This document shows positions 1 through 10,505 of a stretch of DNA of 64,000 bases, piece by piece. The translations under genes and the position numbers were made by a program. The DNA is taken from assembly GCF_007565055.1 (NCBI RefSeq), contig NC_044556.1:138049808-138113807 (forward strand), in the 5' to 3' direction. This DNA comes from Rhinopithecus roxellana. Its lineage: Eukaryota; Chordata; Mammalia; Primates; Cercopithecidae. Under the pieces are notes generated by a model. It made no database searches and was not told where the DNA came from. It was given only the letters and a program-made list of their open reading frames with translations. The stretch's first letter is position 1; each line of letters opens with the position of its first letter.

Positions 1-1791
1 CTCTTTGCTTTCTTTTCTGCCTGCTTTAAGTCTGCTGTTACATTTTTACTGAGATAAAAATCAGTTTGCATTCAATCATTTATTTTTGTTATTGTTTTTG
101 CACACCAATAAATTTGTATTAGTAGCTTGTGGTTAGATTTCTGAAGTAAAATCTATAGAATCTTTGTATAAGTTTGTATATGTGTGTTTATATGTATATA
201 CATGTATTTTGTTATGTGTTTTTGGCCAGAAGTTGCCAAATTTGGCTTAAAGAGTACTCATAAATTAAATAATAATCCCAAATGTTTTTCAAGTTCACAT
301 GACTTCAGATCTTTAATAAGCTAGCTTTAAAATTATTGGTAAAATAATGGTAGAAATGTCTTAATAATTGTCAGCATACATTTTTGCTTGCATTTATTGA
401 TCAAGAGGTTTCATAGTTATCCCTGCCAAATACTATAAGGTGTCAAAATTTGGCATAGTTTATTAAATTATAAAACTAGGCCAAAACAGAATGCTCTTTG
501 CTCAGGTAATTTTTGATAAATAAGACATTAATATTGATTTAATGAAAACAGTGAAATCGTAAATTATTTGTAAAATAATTATATATATAACCTTAAGATT
601 CTTAATTAGGTAAACACCTGAAACACACAGGCTGTAATACGGTTGGCAGGGAAATAGCTTTAAGTGATGACAGTCATAGTTTTCACAAATAATCAGGTAA
701 ACTATTTAAAAAAAATAAGGTAAATGTAATGGGAAAAATACAGACAAATGTCATAATTTAGAAACTAAAGTTATATTAAATTAAATAATAGGTATTTCAT
801 TAAATGTATGGGTATTTTCCAATTTAAAAAGTTATATTGTGGAAAACCTTTCTTTCTAAAAACAGTGTGTTCTTGTTAAAAGGAGAATGATTTTTATCTG
901 ATTCAAAACTTATTTAAAGGTTATGTGTAAAATAAGGTAAGAAAACCCAGAAATATGAGGGATGCAAGGAAAGTTTTAGAAAGAAAGAGGCATTGTTAGT
1001 AAGAAAACTTAAAAGAAGTGTAAATTATATGAGAAAGATTCTTGTAATGTGAATTTTTGTCCTAAAATAAAATGATTGGGTTGTTCAAGAAAGAGGGATT
1101 TTTAGGATAAACCAGAAAGTCCAAGCATGTTGTGACTGGTCTAAGTCATAATAAGGTTAGTTAAAAAGGAATTTACAAACATATTATGTGATTAATTGGC
1201 TATAATTAAAGGAAATTAAAATAAATAGCTTTTCTGAAAAATTGGACTTTAGTATCAAAAATGCTATCATACAAAACTAAAGAATTGGTTAAAACAAGAT
1301 TTTATTTAAAAATATTGAGCTACTCTTAATGCAAGAAAGTTTTAATTTTTAAATTCTACAATCTGTTATTATTATTTTAATTATGCAGATTGCTATCTCA
1401 GAAGCTGAACTCTGCTGTTTCAGCTTCTCTCTTTTTAGAAGGCCTAAGATGTTAACCCTCTCCTTCAACTTTTTTGTAACATGTTATTTAATTAATAATA
1501 CAAAGTAAAGGAGAACATTTTTTAAAACAAGCACATGAAAATCTTTTGGATCTGCTTTCGTCTGCATGTCTGTTATATCTATATTTATTTGTGTTATGTA
1601 GAAGTGATATTTCACTATTAAAGTATATAGAAGAGTTTCATTCATTTGACTTAAAGAAAAGTAAGGGCTTATCAGACTGATGGAAGCTAGCTCAGGTGCC
1701 TTTTAATTCACATGACTGAATCTTTTGTAAGATTAATTTGGTAAATTTAATCTTAAAATTCTCTGCAATAGTTTAAAATTTTAACATCTTC
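1..1791. other. AT-rich stretch, no gene; possible degraded ERV internal DNA
   Basis: Very AT-rich sequence with no open frame of note and no Alu, L1, L2 or MIR that I recognise. It lies immediately before a MaLR LTR and about 2 kb before an ERV1-type LTR, so it may be decayed internal sequence of an old endogenous retrovirus. That is inference from position only. Confidence 0.3.
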
Positions 1792-2170
1792 TGACATGGT
1801 TTGGCTCTGTGTCCCCACCCAAATCTCATCTCTAATTGTAATCCCCCTGTGTTGGAGAAGGTGCCTGGTGGGATGTGATTGAATCATGCGGGTGGACTTC
1901 CTCTTGATGTTCTCATGATAGTGAGTGAGTTCCCATGAGATTTGATAATTTAAAAGTATGTGGCACATCCCCCTTTGCTCTCTCCTTCTGTGTCATGGTA
2001 AGACATGCTTGTTTCTTCTTCATTTTCTGCCATAATTGTAAATTTCCTGTGACGTCCCACTTATGTTTTCTGTTAAGCCTGTGGAACTGTGAGTCAATTA
2101 AACTTATTTTATTTATAAATTACCCAGTCTCAGGTAGTTCTTTATAGCAATGTGAGAATGGACTAAGACA
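1792..2170 (+). mobile_element. MaLR solo LTR (THE1/MST type)
   Basis: The element starts TGacatggtttgg, runs through the family hallmark 'ccacccaaatctcatct', and ends '...ggactaagaCA', with 'aactgtgagtcaattaaac' and 'aaattacccagtctcaggta' near its 3' end. These are characteristic of THE1/MST LTRs of the non-autonomous ERVL-MaLR group. Its ~379-bp length fits a full LTR. The 5-bp flanks are tcttc on the left and tcatc on the right, an imperfect target duplication. No internal region is attached, so it is a solo LTR. Confidence 0.88.
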
Positions 2171-3819
2171 TCATCTTATATTAAATTAAGTAAACTCCGC
2201 CCACCCCACCCCCACCCCGGCAATTTGGATTACCAACCGTTAAGAGAGTAGGACCATAAAAGGTATTTTTGATAACGTTTCTAAAACACAAGGATGTGTT
2301 TTTCGCTAAATAAAATGTTTTTTTTTTTTTAATTAAGAGACTACCTAAGAGTCATTTTAAATTAAAGGAAAAATTATACAAATACAACTAAATGAATAAA
2401 AAGAAAAATTAAGCTAGGGCAATAAAAGTTACTTCTGAAACCTTTGGTTACCAAGAAGATAGTCAATGTGGGGATAGGAAAAATCCAAGTAACCATTAAA
2501 ATCAGAGGGTATAATGTAAAAGAATTGCTCCATTTTGTAGATTGGTATCATCATTTTCCTGACAATCCTTTCCTATAATGGATTATAAAAATAACCCGTT
2601 TAAAGACCAAATTCTTTATTTTAATTGCTACAGAATGAAAGAGCTTGTTTGGACTGATGCAGGACCCACAGCTCACTATCAAATAATCACTGATGAGTAT
2701 ATGTGATCCAGAAGCACAGGAGATTATTCCTGAGAGAACAACCAGCCTAGGGTGCTGGATAAACAAGACGATAAAGTCTGTTTATCCTGAGAAGGGTACT
2801 GCCCAACTCTTCCTATAAAATACCATGTGGAGCACCCCAGATGAGGCAGTTGATGTGCTTCATATGCAAGCCATGTGGGACTGGCTTTATGATGACCAGG
2901 ATATTCTCCCTCCAAATATGCCTATAGTAATTTGAGCATTAATTGGGGCCCCTTTTACATGGGCACCTCTCCCACAGAAACCTTATCAAATTTCCTGTCC
3001 CTCATGGGTCTTATAGATACTTAATAAAACATTGGGGTAATTAACAACAACAACAAAATAAAATGAAAAGGAAAAAGGAAGTCAAAAGACTCAACCAGAA
3101 GAATGATAGAAATTTTAGGGTGGTTATTCACTATTTGCTCCAGATTGGAAAATTAAACAAAGAAACAAAAAACAAACAAAAAAACCCAACAAATCAAAAG
3201 GCAAAGATTATCATGAGAAAGCTGACACTGCCTGCAGCAATGTTGAGGCAAATTAAGACAAAAATTGACAAAAGAGCCTGATTCCCTTGGCTAAACTCCC
3301 TGCTGAAAACACAAACCTTTTTTATCTTTTTTCTCAAAAAGGTAAAATGGTCTGGATGTGGAAAGAAAAGCTCCTGAGAGCAGAACATTAAAAATGTACA
3401 GGTTAATAGAATTATGAGATTTGAGATATTTAGGACTTTGTGTAAGGTAGTTGTTTTTTCTTTACCTGAATGACTTATGAAAATGGGTACTGTATCTAAC
3501 TGGGGGATATTTCCCCTATCTAGTACCATAAAACGGAAGGCATGTAAATCTGCTCTTTGTGAAATGTTAATCGGATACACTAATTTGGAACTAGTAAGAC
3601 TTCCTGGGTCCACAAAATATAGGATAGAAGCTAGAGTGCTAGTAAGTAAAAAATCCTCCACTTCATCAGCTTTTTTGGAGCATTTATTGGGGCTTATAGC
3701 AGAAGACTGCGAGTACTTCCCAATAACAACTACTGGACCAGAGAATTTCCACGTGAGGGGCATTTACAGCCTTGTTATGGGATGTTAACTGAAACTACCT
3801 GTGCTAATGGAAATGCTAG
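2171..3819. other. Unassigned stretch, possible ERV internal remnant
   Basis: No gene is supported. Around 2824-2934 the plus strand keeps a coding-like run that begins MWSTPDEAVDVLH, hits a stop, then resumes in the same frame to about 2980. It resembles a decayed retroelement reading frame, but I cannot name a protein. A minus-strand open frame at 3194-3763 (189 codons) and an overlapping plus-strand frame at 3477-3788 match nothing I know. The stretch directly precedes the LTR at 3820, so a broken provirus body is plausible but unproven. Confidence 0.3.
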
Positions 3820-4340
3820 TGTCAGAGACATTTGAAACAGAGCGACTGCATTTTGAGTGAGGGCTAGGAAAATGAGGCTGGGACTTGCTGGGCTGCATTC
3901 ACAGAAAGTTAGGCATTCCTAGTGTCAAGATGTTTATGGTCAAGGGAACAAATTAATCATGTTTACTAAACAGATCCAAACTTGGGAGTGTCCAGATATC
4001 TTGATATCTGGACAACAAAGGGATTCCTAATTTTGTTTTAAAGATAATAATATTGAATCTGGAAAAATATAGTAATTAAGAAAGTTAACCCTTTGTCACA
4101 AACCCTTGTAGCAGAGCATATCTCCCCATACATACAAGAATTGTACCTAGGGTAGACGCATTCCTTCTCTTAGTTTTGGGAATGTCCTACTCTGCCTATG
4201 AAGTAGCTGTTCATTCACCACTTTACTTCCTTAATAGACTTGCTTTTGCTTTGCACTGAGGACTTGCCCAGAATTCTTTCTTGTGTGAGATATAAGAACC
4301 CTCTCTTGGGGTCTGGATCAGGAACCCTGTCCTGTAACCA
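3820..4340 (+). mobile_element. ERV1 LTR (LTR1/HUERS-P2-like)
   Basis: Begins TGTCAGAGACA with 'aaaatgaggctgggac' and 'tgctgggctgcattc' shortly after. It ends with the U5-like signature 'gaattctttcttg', 'gaaccctctcttggggtctg' and 'cctgtaaccA'. 'cttaatagacttgcttttgc' stands where AATAAACTTGC is expected, so the poly(A) signal is mutated. These phrases match an ERV1 LTR family that I remember as LTR1/HUERS-P2. The subfamily name is tentative, the ERV1 LTR call is firmer. It contains a 26-bp near-perfect palindrome (3989-4014). Confidence 0.72.
3989..4014. repeat. Perfect 12-bp inverted repeat, 2-nt spacer
   Basis: Arms tgtccagatatc and gatatctggaca are exact reverse complements separated by tt. 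The palindrome sits inside the ERV1-type LTR. Confidence 0.95.
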
Positions 4341-5439
4341 TAGTACCTAAAATGGTTCCATGATGAAACAGAAATGGTTTACATAGGTTTTTGCAACCTG
4401 GGAATACAAGGAGGAGATACCCATGAGCAGGGGGCCTCTTTCTTCCCTAGGACTGATTCTAACTATGTGAGGAGCTGCTGAATTCTACAGTGCCTGATAG
4501 ACAGCTCTCATGAGCTGTTTGGCTTGTGAATGGCAATTCCAAAGTGAACAACGTCTTGTTTTTAAGGCTGCTGCTCTTGTTAAAGAAGGGTCAAAATTTC
4601 TTTTCTCGTGTAAGTTATTTATAGTTTAGAGCAGTTGAATGAACAATGTTTTTGTAAGCAAATTTACTTTTCTGAGTTCTCCAAAATTTGGATCGTGGTT
4701 GTATGACAATATAGTTATGTGCATAAGTTTAATGAGTCTTTTAGAACAGGATAATTGGAGACACTAGTTATTTCACCAAGACTTTGACTAAAATAGCATA
4801 TTTTTAGGTAAAGATCCAGCAACTTAAGAGGAGCCTGTATAGGCAATTCTTGCTGTACTTTATGTGAATAAGAAGGCCAAGTATAATAAGCTTAAAACTT
4901 ATTTTGCACAATAATTGGTCTTACTATTTCTATTTAACAGAAAAGGAGAGTTAGAGAGAAAAATAGAAATTGTTTTAAAAGAAAATTGATTCTAAATCAG
5001 CCCTAACTTTTGTTTTTCTGAGTGAAGATTTAATCATGAAGTATTTTTTGGCTATAATAATCCTTTAGAGACTACCAGATTATAAATTTTCTTCATACCT
5101 TTAGTTGGTGCCATAATGAAATAGGTTCCTTTTTCTGTTATGACTCACAAACACTCTTTTGGTTGTCAAAATATTAGTGTTATTTATTTCTTCTTGTTTT
5201 ACTTCCAAGGAAACCAAAATCATGGTATTCTGAAGACCAGAGATGCAAATCTCCCCATTTGGCATCCCACGGGACCCAATCTCTTTTCACGGCAAATGCC
5301 CTACTGCTAAAACTATATAAGCATGCTCCCTCTAGGCAGTAGGGACTGCAGTGGAAGACGTTGGTTTGATCTCGAAGGGTGGAACAACTTAAAGAGGGGG
5401 TTTCCAGGTCATCGGTAGATTTAAACATATTTGAATAGA
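4341..5439. other. Unassigned, possibly ERV leader/internal DNA
   Basis: Follows the ERV1-type LTR directly and has no open frame of note. Phrases such as 'gaggagctgctgaattctac' and 'cagctctcatgagctgttt' read like ERV 5' leader sequence, but I cannot match them firmly. No primer-binding site can be recognised just after the LTR. Confidence 0.25.
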
Positions 5440-5748
5440 GGCTGGGCGCGGTGGCTCATGCCTGTAATCCCAACACTTTGGGAGGCCAAGGCGGGTGGAT
5501 CACGAGGTCAAGAGATTGAGACCATCCTGGCCAACATGATGAAACCCCATCTCAACTAAAAATACAAAAATTAGCTGGGCGTGGTGGTGGGCACCTGTAG
5601 TCCCAGCCACACGGGAGGCTGAGGCAGGAGAATCACTTGAACCTGGGAGGCGGAGGTTGCAGTGAGCCGAGATTGTGCCACTGCACTCTAGCCTGGCGAC
5701 AGAGTGAGACTCTGTCTCAAAAAAAAAAAAAAAGAAAGAAAAAGAAAA
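5440..5748 (+). mobile_element. AluS element, full length
   Basis: Starts 'ggctgggcgcggtggctcat', has both monomers with the middle A-rich linker 'actaaaaatacaaaaatta', and ends in a tail of A with G interruptions. 'cctggccaacatgatgaaac' and 'gaggttgcagtgagccgag' indicate AluS rather than AluY. A 9-bp word, aaacatatt, occurs upstream (5423-5431) and after the tail (5746-5754), a possible but offset target duplication. An open frame on the minus strand here is only antisense Alu. Confidence 0.95.
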
Positions 5749-6689
5749 CATATTCGGCAATTGGTTGAGAGACTTATTATCCGTAGAAAGGAATCCCTGA
5801 GTTATGATAAGGTGTTTTGGAGACCTAGGTTTTATCATGCAGATGAAGCCTCCAAGTAGCAGGCTTTACAGAGAATAGAGGTAAGTTTCTCTTATCAGAC
5901 ATAAGATTTGTGTTAATGCCAGAGGGGTCTAATGAGGCCTGTCCAACTCTTACTTTCTGTCAGGGCCTGAACCAGTCTTTCAGGTTGAATTTTAGGGTGC
6001 CCAGCTGTGGAGGGAGCCCATTCAGGTGGTTATAAGTGGCCTTTCAACTTAATTTTTGGTTAAAATTTCCCTATTCTCGCCAAGATTTACCAGAGGTAAC
6101 ATCAATGTCCATTACATTTAAATTTTGCCACTAACATTGCTGAGGTAGCATGGCAGCCTTCCCTGGGTCTATCCTGTCCCTTGGTGTGACTGCCTATGAT
6201 GGAGGGACTTAGAATCAACAAGACTTACAGATAATTCATTGCTCTATGCCAGATGGGAATGGATGTGCCCAGACATTCATTATACCTCAAAATTGTTATC
6301 ATTGGAAAAATACGCCAGTAAAACCATCTACAGTTTGTGTTTTCTCTTTTGGAAATTATTAAATATTGAATTGTAAAGGAAAATTTAAAAAATCTCGGGA
6401 CCTCCAAACTCTTTATGCAAAAAAGAAGGTTAAGCCTGAGGGCTGAATCATGCAACAACCTCTTCCAAATGAATAGCTGTTATTTGCTTTATGCATTAGC
6501 CAGGTCACCACAGAAATGTAAAAGGCCTCAGGCATCTATTAGGGATTGCTCCTACAGACTACTCATAAGTAAATTTTTTGCTGGCCTCCCATAAACAAGG
6601 ACATATCAATGGTAACTTTAGATCTACCCTAAGTCTAACTCCTGAAACTAGACTCTGTTCAATTCCACGTTGATAATGTTGACTACGAG
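5749..6689. other. Unassigned stretch, no gene seen
   Basis: Mixed-composition sequence without a recognisable repeat or convincing open frame. It continues the ERV-like territory interrupted by the Alu and leads into an LTR-like block. Confidence 0.25.
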
Positions 6690-7075
6690 TTTATTTTTCC
6701 AGCTGCAGAAGGAAGACAAGATGAGATCAGTCATTCCTTCACTTACCCAGAGAAGTTTGCATAATTGATTCTTTCTTTACTGCTTTTTCTCTCTTCAAAC
6801 ATTCACCTTAGCTTATATAAACTGTAGACTTACTGGGCACTAAGGAAATTCTGACAAGAATGTAACAATGTAACCATTCACCTTACCACCTACCTGTCCC
6901 TAAGGAAAAGTATAAATACTAAACCTCCGGAAAACCTCTTTTTAAAAAAAGCCACAGTTGTGTCTGTGTCTAGTGTTTTTTCCCACACTTTAAAGCTGGC
7001 TTAAGAAACCTCGATCGATGCACACTTTTGCCTCAATCATTCATTTCAGTTATCAAACCCCATTTCTTCAATAGG
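6690..7075 (+). mobile_element. Candidate ERV LTR (R/U5-like end)
   Basis: Contains a TATA-like 'tataaatactaaacc' followed by 'gcttaagaaacctcgatcga', 'cacttttgcctcaatcattc' and 'cagttatcaaacccc'. That order of motifs is typical of an ERV1 LTR promoter plus U5 end. I do not know the family, the left boundary is uncertain, and no target duplication was found. Confidence 0.4.
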
Positions 7076-7558
7076 TATAGGACTATTCAGATTATGTTTC
7101 TCCTTGTGTGAATTTTAGTTGTTTACTTTGATCAGAAATTGGTCTATTTTCTTTCAGTTATCAAATTTTTAGGAATAGAGTTTTTATAATATTCCTTTAT
7201 TTTCCTTTTAATATTAAAAGTACCAGTGGTATTACAGAAAAAAAAATCCTACAATACTTGTTATAGCATAGTAAGGAAGACTCTGTTCACCTAGAGGGAT
7301 GGCTGCAATGGTATCTTGCAGTGGGACAATAAGCATTAGCAATTGATAATTGATATCCAAGAGGCAGGATGCAGTCACTGAATAGAAAATGACTAAGAGG
7401 AAACATCAGAGGGGTATTCTGGCTAAACCTACTTAACAGGAGTCTTGCTGAAGACAGGCCAGGGTAATGAGATATTACCTGGAGCATGGTGTGGAATGAG
7501 AAACTAGACCAGATGCTGAGGGTGATCAGATATCAAGGGTGGAGGGTTTTTGTTAGGA
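7076..7558. other. Unidentified moderately GC-balanced sequence, split by an Alu
   Basis: Text from about 7270 to 7558 continues after the Alu at 7922-8027 ('gttctttgctaaaactggat'). The composition differs from the AT-rich surroundings, and phrases such as 'gctgaagacaggccagggta' suggest MaLR/ERVL internal sequence. No firm family match and no coding frame. Confidence 0.3.
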
Positions 7559-7570
7559 AACTTAGTAGGC

Positions 7571-7868
7571 GGCTGAGCACAGTGGCTCATGCCTGTAATC
7601 CCAGCACTTTGGGAGGCCAAGGCAAGCAGATCAGTTGAGGTCAGGAGTTCGGGACCAATCTGACCAACATGGTGAAACCCTGTCTCTACTAAAAATACAA
7701 AAAAATTAGCCACGTGTGCTGGCTGGCGTGTGCCTGTAGTCCCAGCTACTTGGGAGGCTGAGGCAGGAGAATCACTGGAACCCAGGAGGCAGAGATTGCA
7801 GTGAACAGAGATTGCACCACTGTACTCTGCAATCCAGCTTGGGTGAGAGAGTGAGACTCTGTCTCAAA

Positions 7869-7907
<39 letters not shown>

Positions 7908-7910
7908 ACA
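7571..7910 (+). mobile_element. AluS/J element with ATAA-expanded tail and clear TSD
   Basis: Two-monomer Alu starting 'ggctgagcacagtggctcat'. The 11-bp target duplication aacttagtagg lies at 7559-7569 and 7911-7921. The right monomer carries a small insertion ('actctgcaatccagc'). The poly(A) tail has turned into an (AAAT)n microsatellite at about 7866-7908. Confidence 0.95.
7866..7908. repeat. (AAAT)n microsatellite in Alu tail
   Basis: About ten copies of AAAT grown from the 3' A-tail of the preceding Alu. Confidence 0.95.
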
Positions 7911-8027
7911 AACTTAGTAGGGTTCTTTGCTAAAACTGGATTCAACAAGGAAGTACACTGAAGGGCCTAGGAGAAGGTTCAGGAACCTGAGTAAACTTTG
8001 GCCAGGCAAAGAGCCTTTATCACTAGT

Positions 8028-8254
8028 GATGACTTCTCTTTCATTTCTGATATTACTAATTTGTTTCTTCTTTTTTTTTTTTTCTTGATTAGCCTGGCTA
8101 AAATGTTAGGAATTTTACTGATCTTTTCAAAGAGCCTGGTTTTGGTTTTATATATTTTTTTCTACTGATTTATTTTACAATTTCATTGATTTCTGCTCTG
8201 TTATATTCCTTTTCTTCTTCTTGCTTTAGGCTTAGATTGTTCTTCTTTTGCTAC
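8028..8254 (-). mobile_element. L1M fragment, antisense ORF2 (part 1)
   Basis: Reads as antisense L1 ORF2: 'tctttcatttctgatattac', 'cttgattagcctggctaaaa', 'gatcttttcaaagagcctgg', 'tcattgatttctgctctgtt'. It is decayed and contains T-rich runs. The same element resumes after each of the LTR insertions that follow, which makes this a composite nest. Confidence 0.8.
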
Positions 8255-8745
8255 TGATTTGTTTTTTTTTTTTTTTTTTTTTTTCTAAAGACCAACAGAG
8301 CAGGCACAAAAGAATCAGCGGGTAGGCAAGGGTAGGAGCAAAACTGCAAATTTATTTTGGTCACCTAAGGTGTGGGGGAGAGGTCTGCTGGCCTCCGGCA
8401 AAGGAGGCCGACAGAGTCCCCCGGTGGGGCTCTCAGGCGGGGTTCCTGATACAGTCCCGACATCCCGACAGGAGTGGGGCTGGGAAGTCCGCGTGGGGCA
8501 CTGGCCGGGAGCGGCTTTTCTAGGAGTGGGAGGGCAATAGGCGGGGCACGGGCGTGTGGGGGGGGGGGGGGGTGGCGTTCTGCAGGTGCGACCAGGTAAA
8601 TCTTGGTTTCTTTGGATTGACGTCACCTGGTGCATGCCCGGTTGGTCTGCACCTTCCTGGGCGCCGGCTGCATTTTCATGCGCGCAGGAAAAGTTGGTGA
8701 AGAAGAACACGGAAGTGAGCCATCTTGCCTCCGTTCATCCAGACA
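8255..8745 (-). mobile_element. GC-rich LTR-like insertion, 491 bp, family not recognised
   Basis: A CpG-rich block in AT-rich L1 DNA. It begins TG and ends CA, and the 5-bp word gctac flanks it at 8250-8254 and 8746-8750, as expected for a solo LTR. Read on the minus strand it runs TGTCTGGATG... through GC-rich DNA to an AATAAA at about 8350-8355 and ends in an A-run plus CAAATCA. Promoter-type motifs include a perfect CRE tgacgtca (8618-8625), a YY1-like gccatcttg (8719-8727) and an ETS core ggaagtg (8711-8717). A 15-G run lies at 8558-8572. The A-run also allows a processed transcript copy, but the TG/CA ends and short duplication favour an LTR. Confidence 0.55.
8618..8625. promoter_or_regulatory. 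Perfect CRE palindrome (ATF/CREB site)
   Basis: tgacgtca inside the GC-rich LTR-like island. It is a sequence match only; activity is not implied. Confidence 0.6.
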
Positions 8746-8750
8746 GCTAC

Positions 8751-8812
8751 CTTTTTAAGGTGCAAGCTTAGATTATTGATTTTACATCTTTCTTTTTACG
8801 TTTTTCTAATAT
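8751..8812 (-). mobile_element. L1M fragment, antisense ORF2 (part 2)
   Basis: A 62-bp remnant ('ggtgcaagcttagattattg', 'ttacatctttctttttacg') that continues the antisense ORF2 order from part 1 and is sandwiched between two LTR insertions. Confidence 0.7.
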
Positions 8813-9429
8813 TGAGGCTCAGAAAACAATACCCCAGAATGAAGGTTTCAGTGGCAGCCTCAGAATCAAGTTTTTTTCTTTCTCCTGTCCTCCTGTCTTC
8901 AGTCCCATTCTCCCCCGAGGTCAACCATAGAAACTACAATACCTTTTCCCCAAGGCAGGTGGTAGAAACCAGAACCCCTTTTCTCCAAAGCCAGCCATAA
9001 AATCTAAAAATATTACTCTAATTTTCCCCCAGGCTTTCTGTTTACAAACTGGCAGTAAAAAAAGTATCGGACTTACCTTGTTTGACGGTACATTGTAAGA
9101 CTTCCATGCCAGAGAAGGTCATACCCCACCCCCAGAAGGAAAGGAATATGTGTTCCCAGAGGCTAAGAGGAATCCAGACAAACTGACTTTGTTGGATTTC
9201 ACCAGTCAGCTTATTAACATTAGATCATACACTTTTTGTTCAATCCTATTCCTGAATGGCTGTCCAGACTTAAGCATGGAAATGAAATAATTTCCCCTGT
9301 ATCTTTGGGTCTTCATTCTGAAGGCTCCCATGTGTACACATTAAATAAATATGTGTACCTTTTCTCCAATAAATCTGTCTATTGTGAGTTGCTTTGTCAG
9401 CAAGCCTTCAGTGAGTCCTGAGCTCTACA
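8813..9429 (+). mobile_element. ERV1 LTR, MER4-group-like
   Basis: Starts TGAGGCTCAGAAAACAATACC and ends '...gagctctaCA', with the word ctaatat on both flanks (8806-8812 and 9430-9436). The 3' part has aataaatctgtctattgtg with 'gcaagccttcagtgag', typical of MER4-group LTRs (poly(A) signal plus U5 end). L1 resumes exactly after it. The apparent 7-bp duplication is longer than usual for ERV1, so the boundaries may be off by a few bases. Confidence 0.65.
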
Positions 9430-10149
9430 CTAATATATGCATTCAGGGCCATAAACTTCTCTTAAACAGTACTTTTTCTGCATCCCACACACTTTGTTAA
9501 GTTGAATTTTCAGTCAGTTCAAAATATTTTGAATTTCTTTTAAGATGTGTTTTTTGGTTCACGTTTCACTTAGTATTATTATTCTTTAATGTCCAAGCTC
9601 TTTGGAACTTTTCTATCTTTCTGGTTTTGATTTCGAGTTTAAACTAGTATATAATCAGAGAACATACTCTTTATGGTCTTTTAGTATTGTTAAGCTGTGT
9701 TTAATGGCCGAGAAATAAGGTTTATATAAGCTTGAGATGATTGTATATTCTATTGTTGTTGGCTAAAGCATCCTATAGAAACCAATTAGCTCAAGTTGGT
9801 TGACGGTGCTGCTCAATTCAACTATTTCTTTACCTATTTTCTTTCTTTTGAATGTGACAGTTGCTGATAGAGGGCTGTGAAAGTCTCCAGGAATACTCGT
9901 GGGTTTGTCTTATATTTCTCTTTGTTATTATATCAATTTTTGATGCATGTATTTTGACCCTCTGTTGTTAGTAGCGTATATGTTAAGGATTGTTATATTT
10001 TCTTGAATAATAGATTTGTTTATCACATAACTGAACGCCTCATTTAAAGTTGTCTCTTTTTCATTTGCTTCATGTTTAATAATACAATAACCTTTGCTTT
10101 CCTTTTGCTGCCAGGCACTCCCTTGCACAATGTTCTCCTTATTTAATTA
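9430..10149 (-). mobile_element. L1M fragment, antisense ORF2 (part 3)
   Basis: Antisense ORF2 in the expected order: 'gcattcagggccataaactt', 'tctgcatcccacacactttg', 'gtatattctattgttgttgg', 'ctgatagagggctgtgaaag', 'ccctctgttgttagtagcg'. Heavily mutated, no open frame. Confidence 0.8.
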
Positions 10150-10505
10150 TGTGATTACTTAGAAGTCCCAGGGGCTAATTCTTGAAACAATCCAGGCAAC
10201 TATATAATTATCCCCCACCTAGAGATTATCTCAAGGCTGCAGTTAATTTACACTGCAGCTGTATCCAAGATGGCTCCTGCTCATACACCAGATGGGATGA
10301 CAACTCAAGATAATCTTTGGAACAAGCCGCATAGAAGAACATCTCTTGCCATGCCTGCATACCCCTCATATCAAGTTTCCCTTTTTAAACACTTCCTCTT
10401 AGCCCCAAATTTGATATGCTTCCTTTATGGCATGAGCTTGGCCATTTCTACAACTGCTAGCTTATGGAATAAAGTCACTTTCCTTTCATTACTTCTTGTC
10501 CTTGT
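10150..10505 (+). mobile_element. LTR-like insertion in the L1M
   Basis: Interrupts L1 with sequence containing 'ctgtatccaagatggctcct', a 'gctagcttatggaataaagt' poly(A)-signal region and 'cactttcctttcattacttc', typical of an ERV1 LTR 3' half. It probably starts TGTGATTACTTAG. The 3' boundary is uncertain and I did not find a convincing target duplication. Family not identified. Confidence 0.5.

Noticed and set aside
3194..3763. 189-codon minus-strand open frame
   Set aside because: Overlaps a plus-strand frame, has no known domain, lies in ERV-like AT-rich DNA, and has low-complexity hydrophobic stretches. No splice or promoter context supports it.
7866..7908. CRISPR-like regular array
   Set aside because: Simple AAAT microsatellite from an Alu tail. 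No spacers, and this is a vertebrate genome.
8315..8710. 131-codon proline-rich minus-strand frame in the GC-rich island
   Set aside because: Driven by GC-rich composition and the G15/C15 run. It lies within an LTR-like element and is not conserved with any protein I know.
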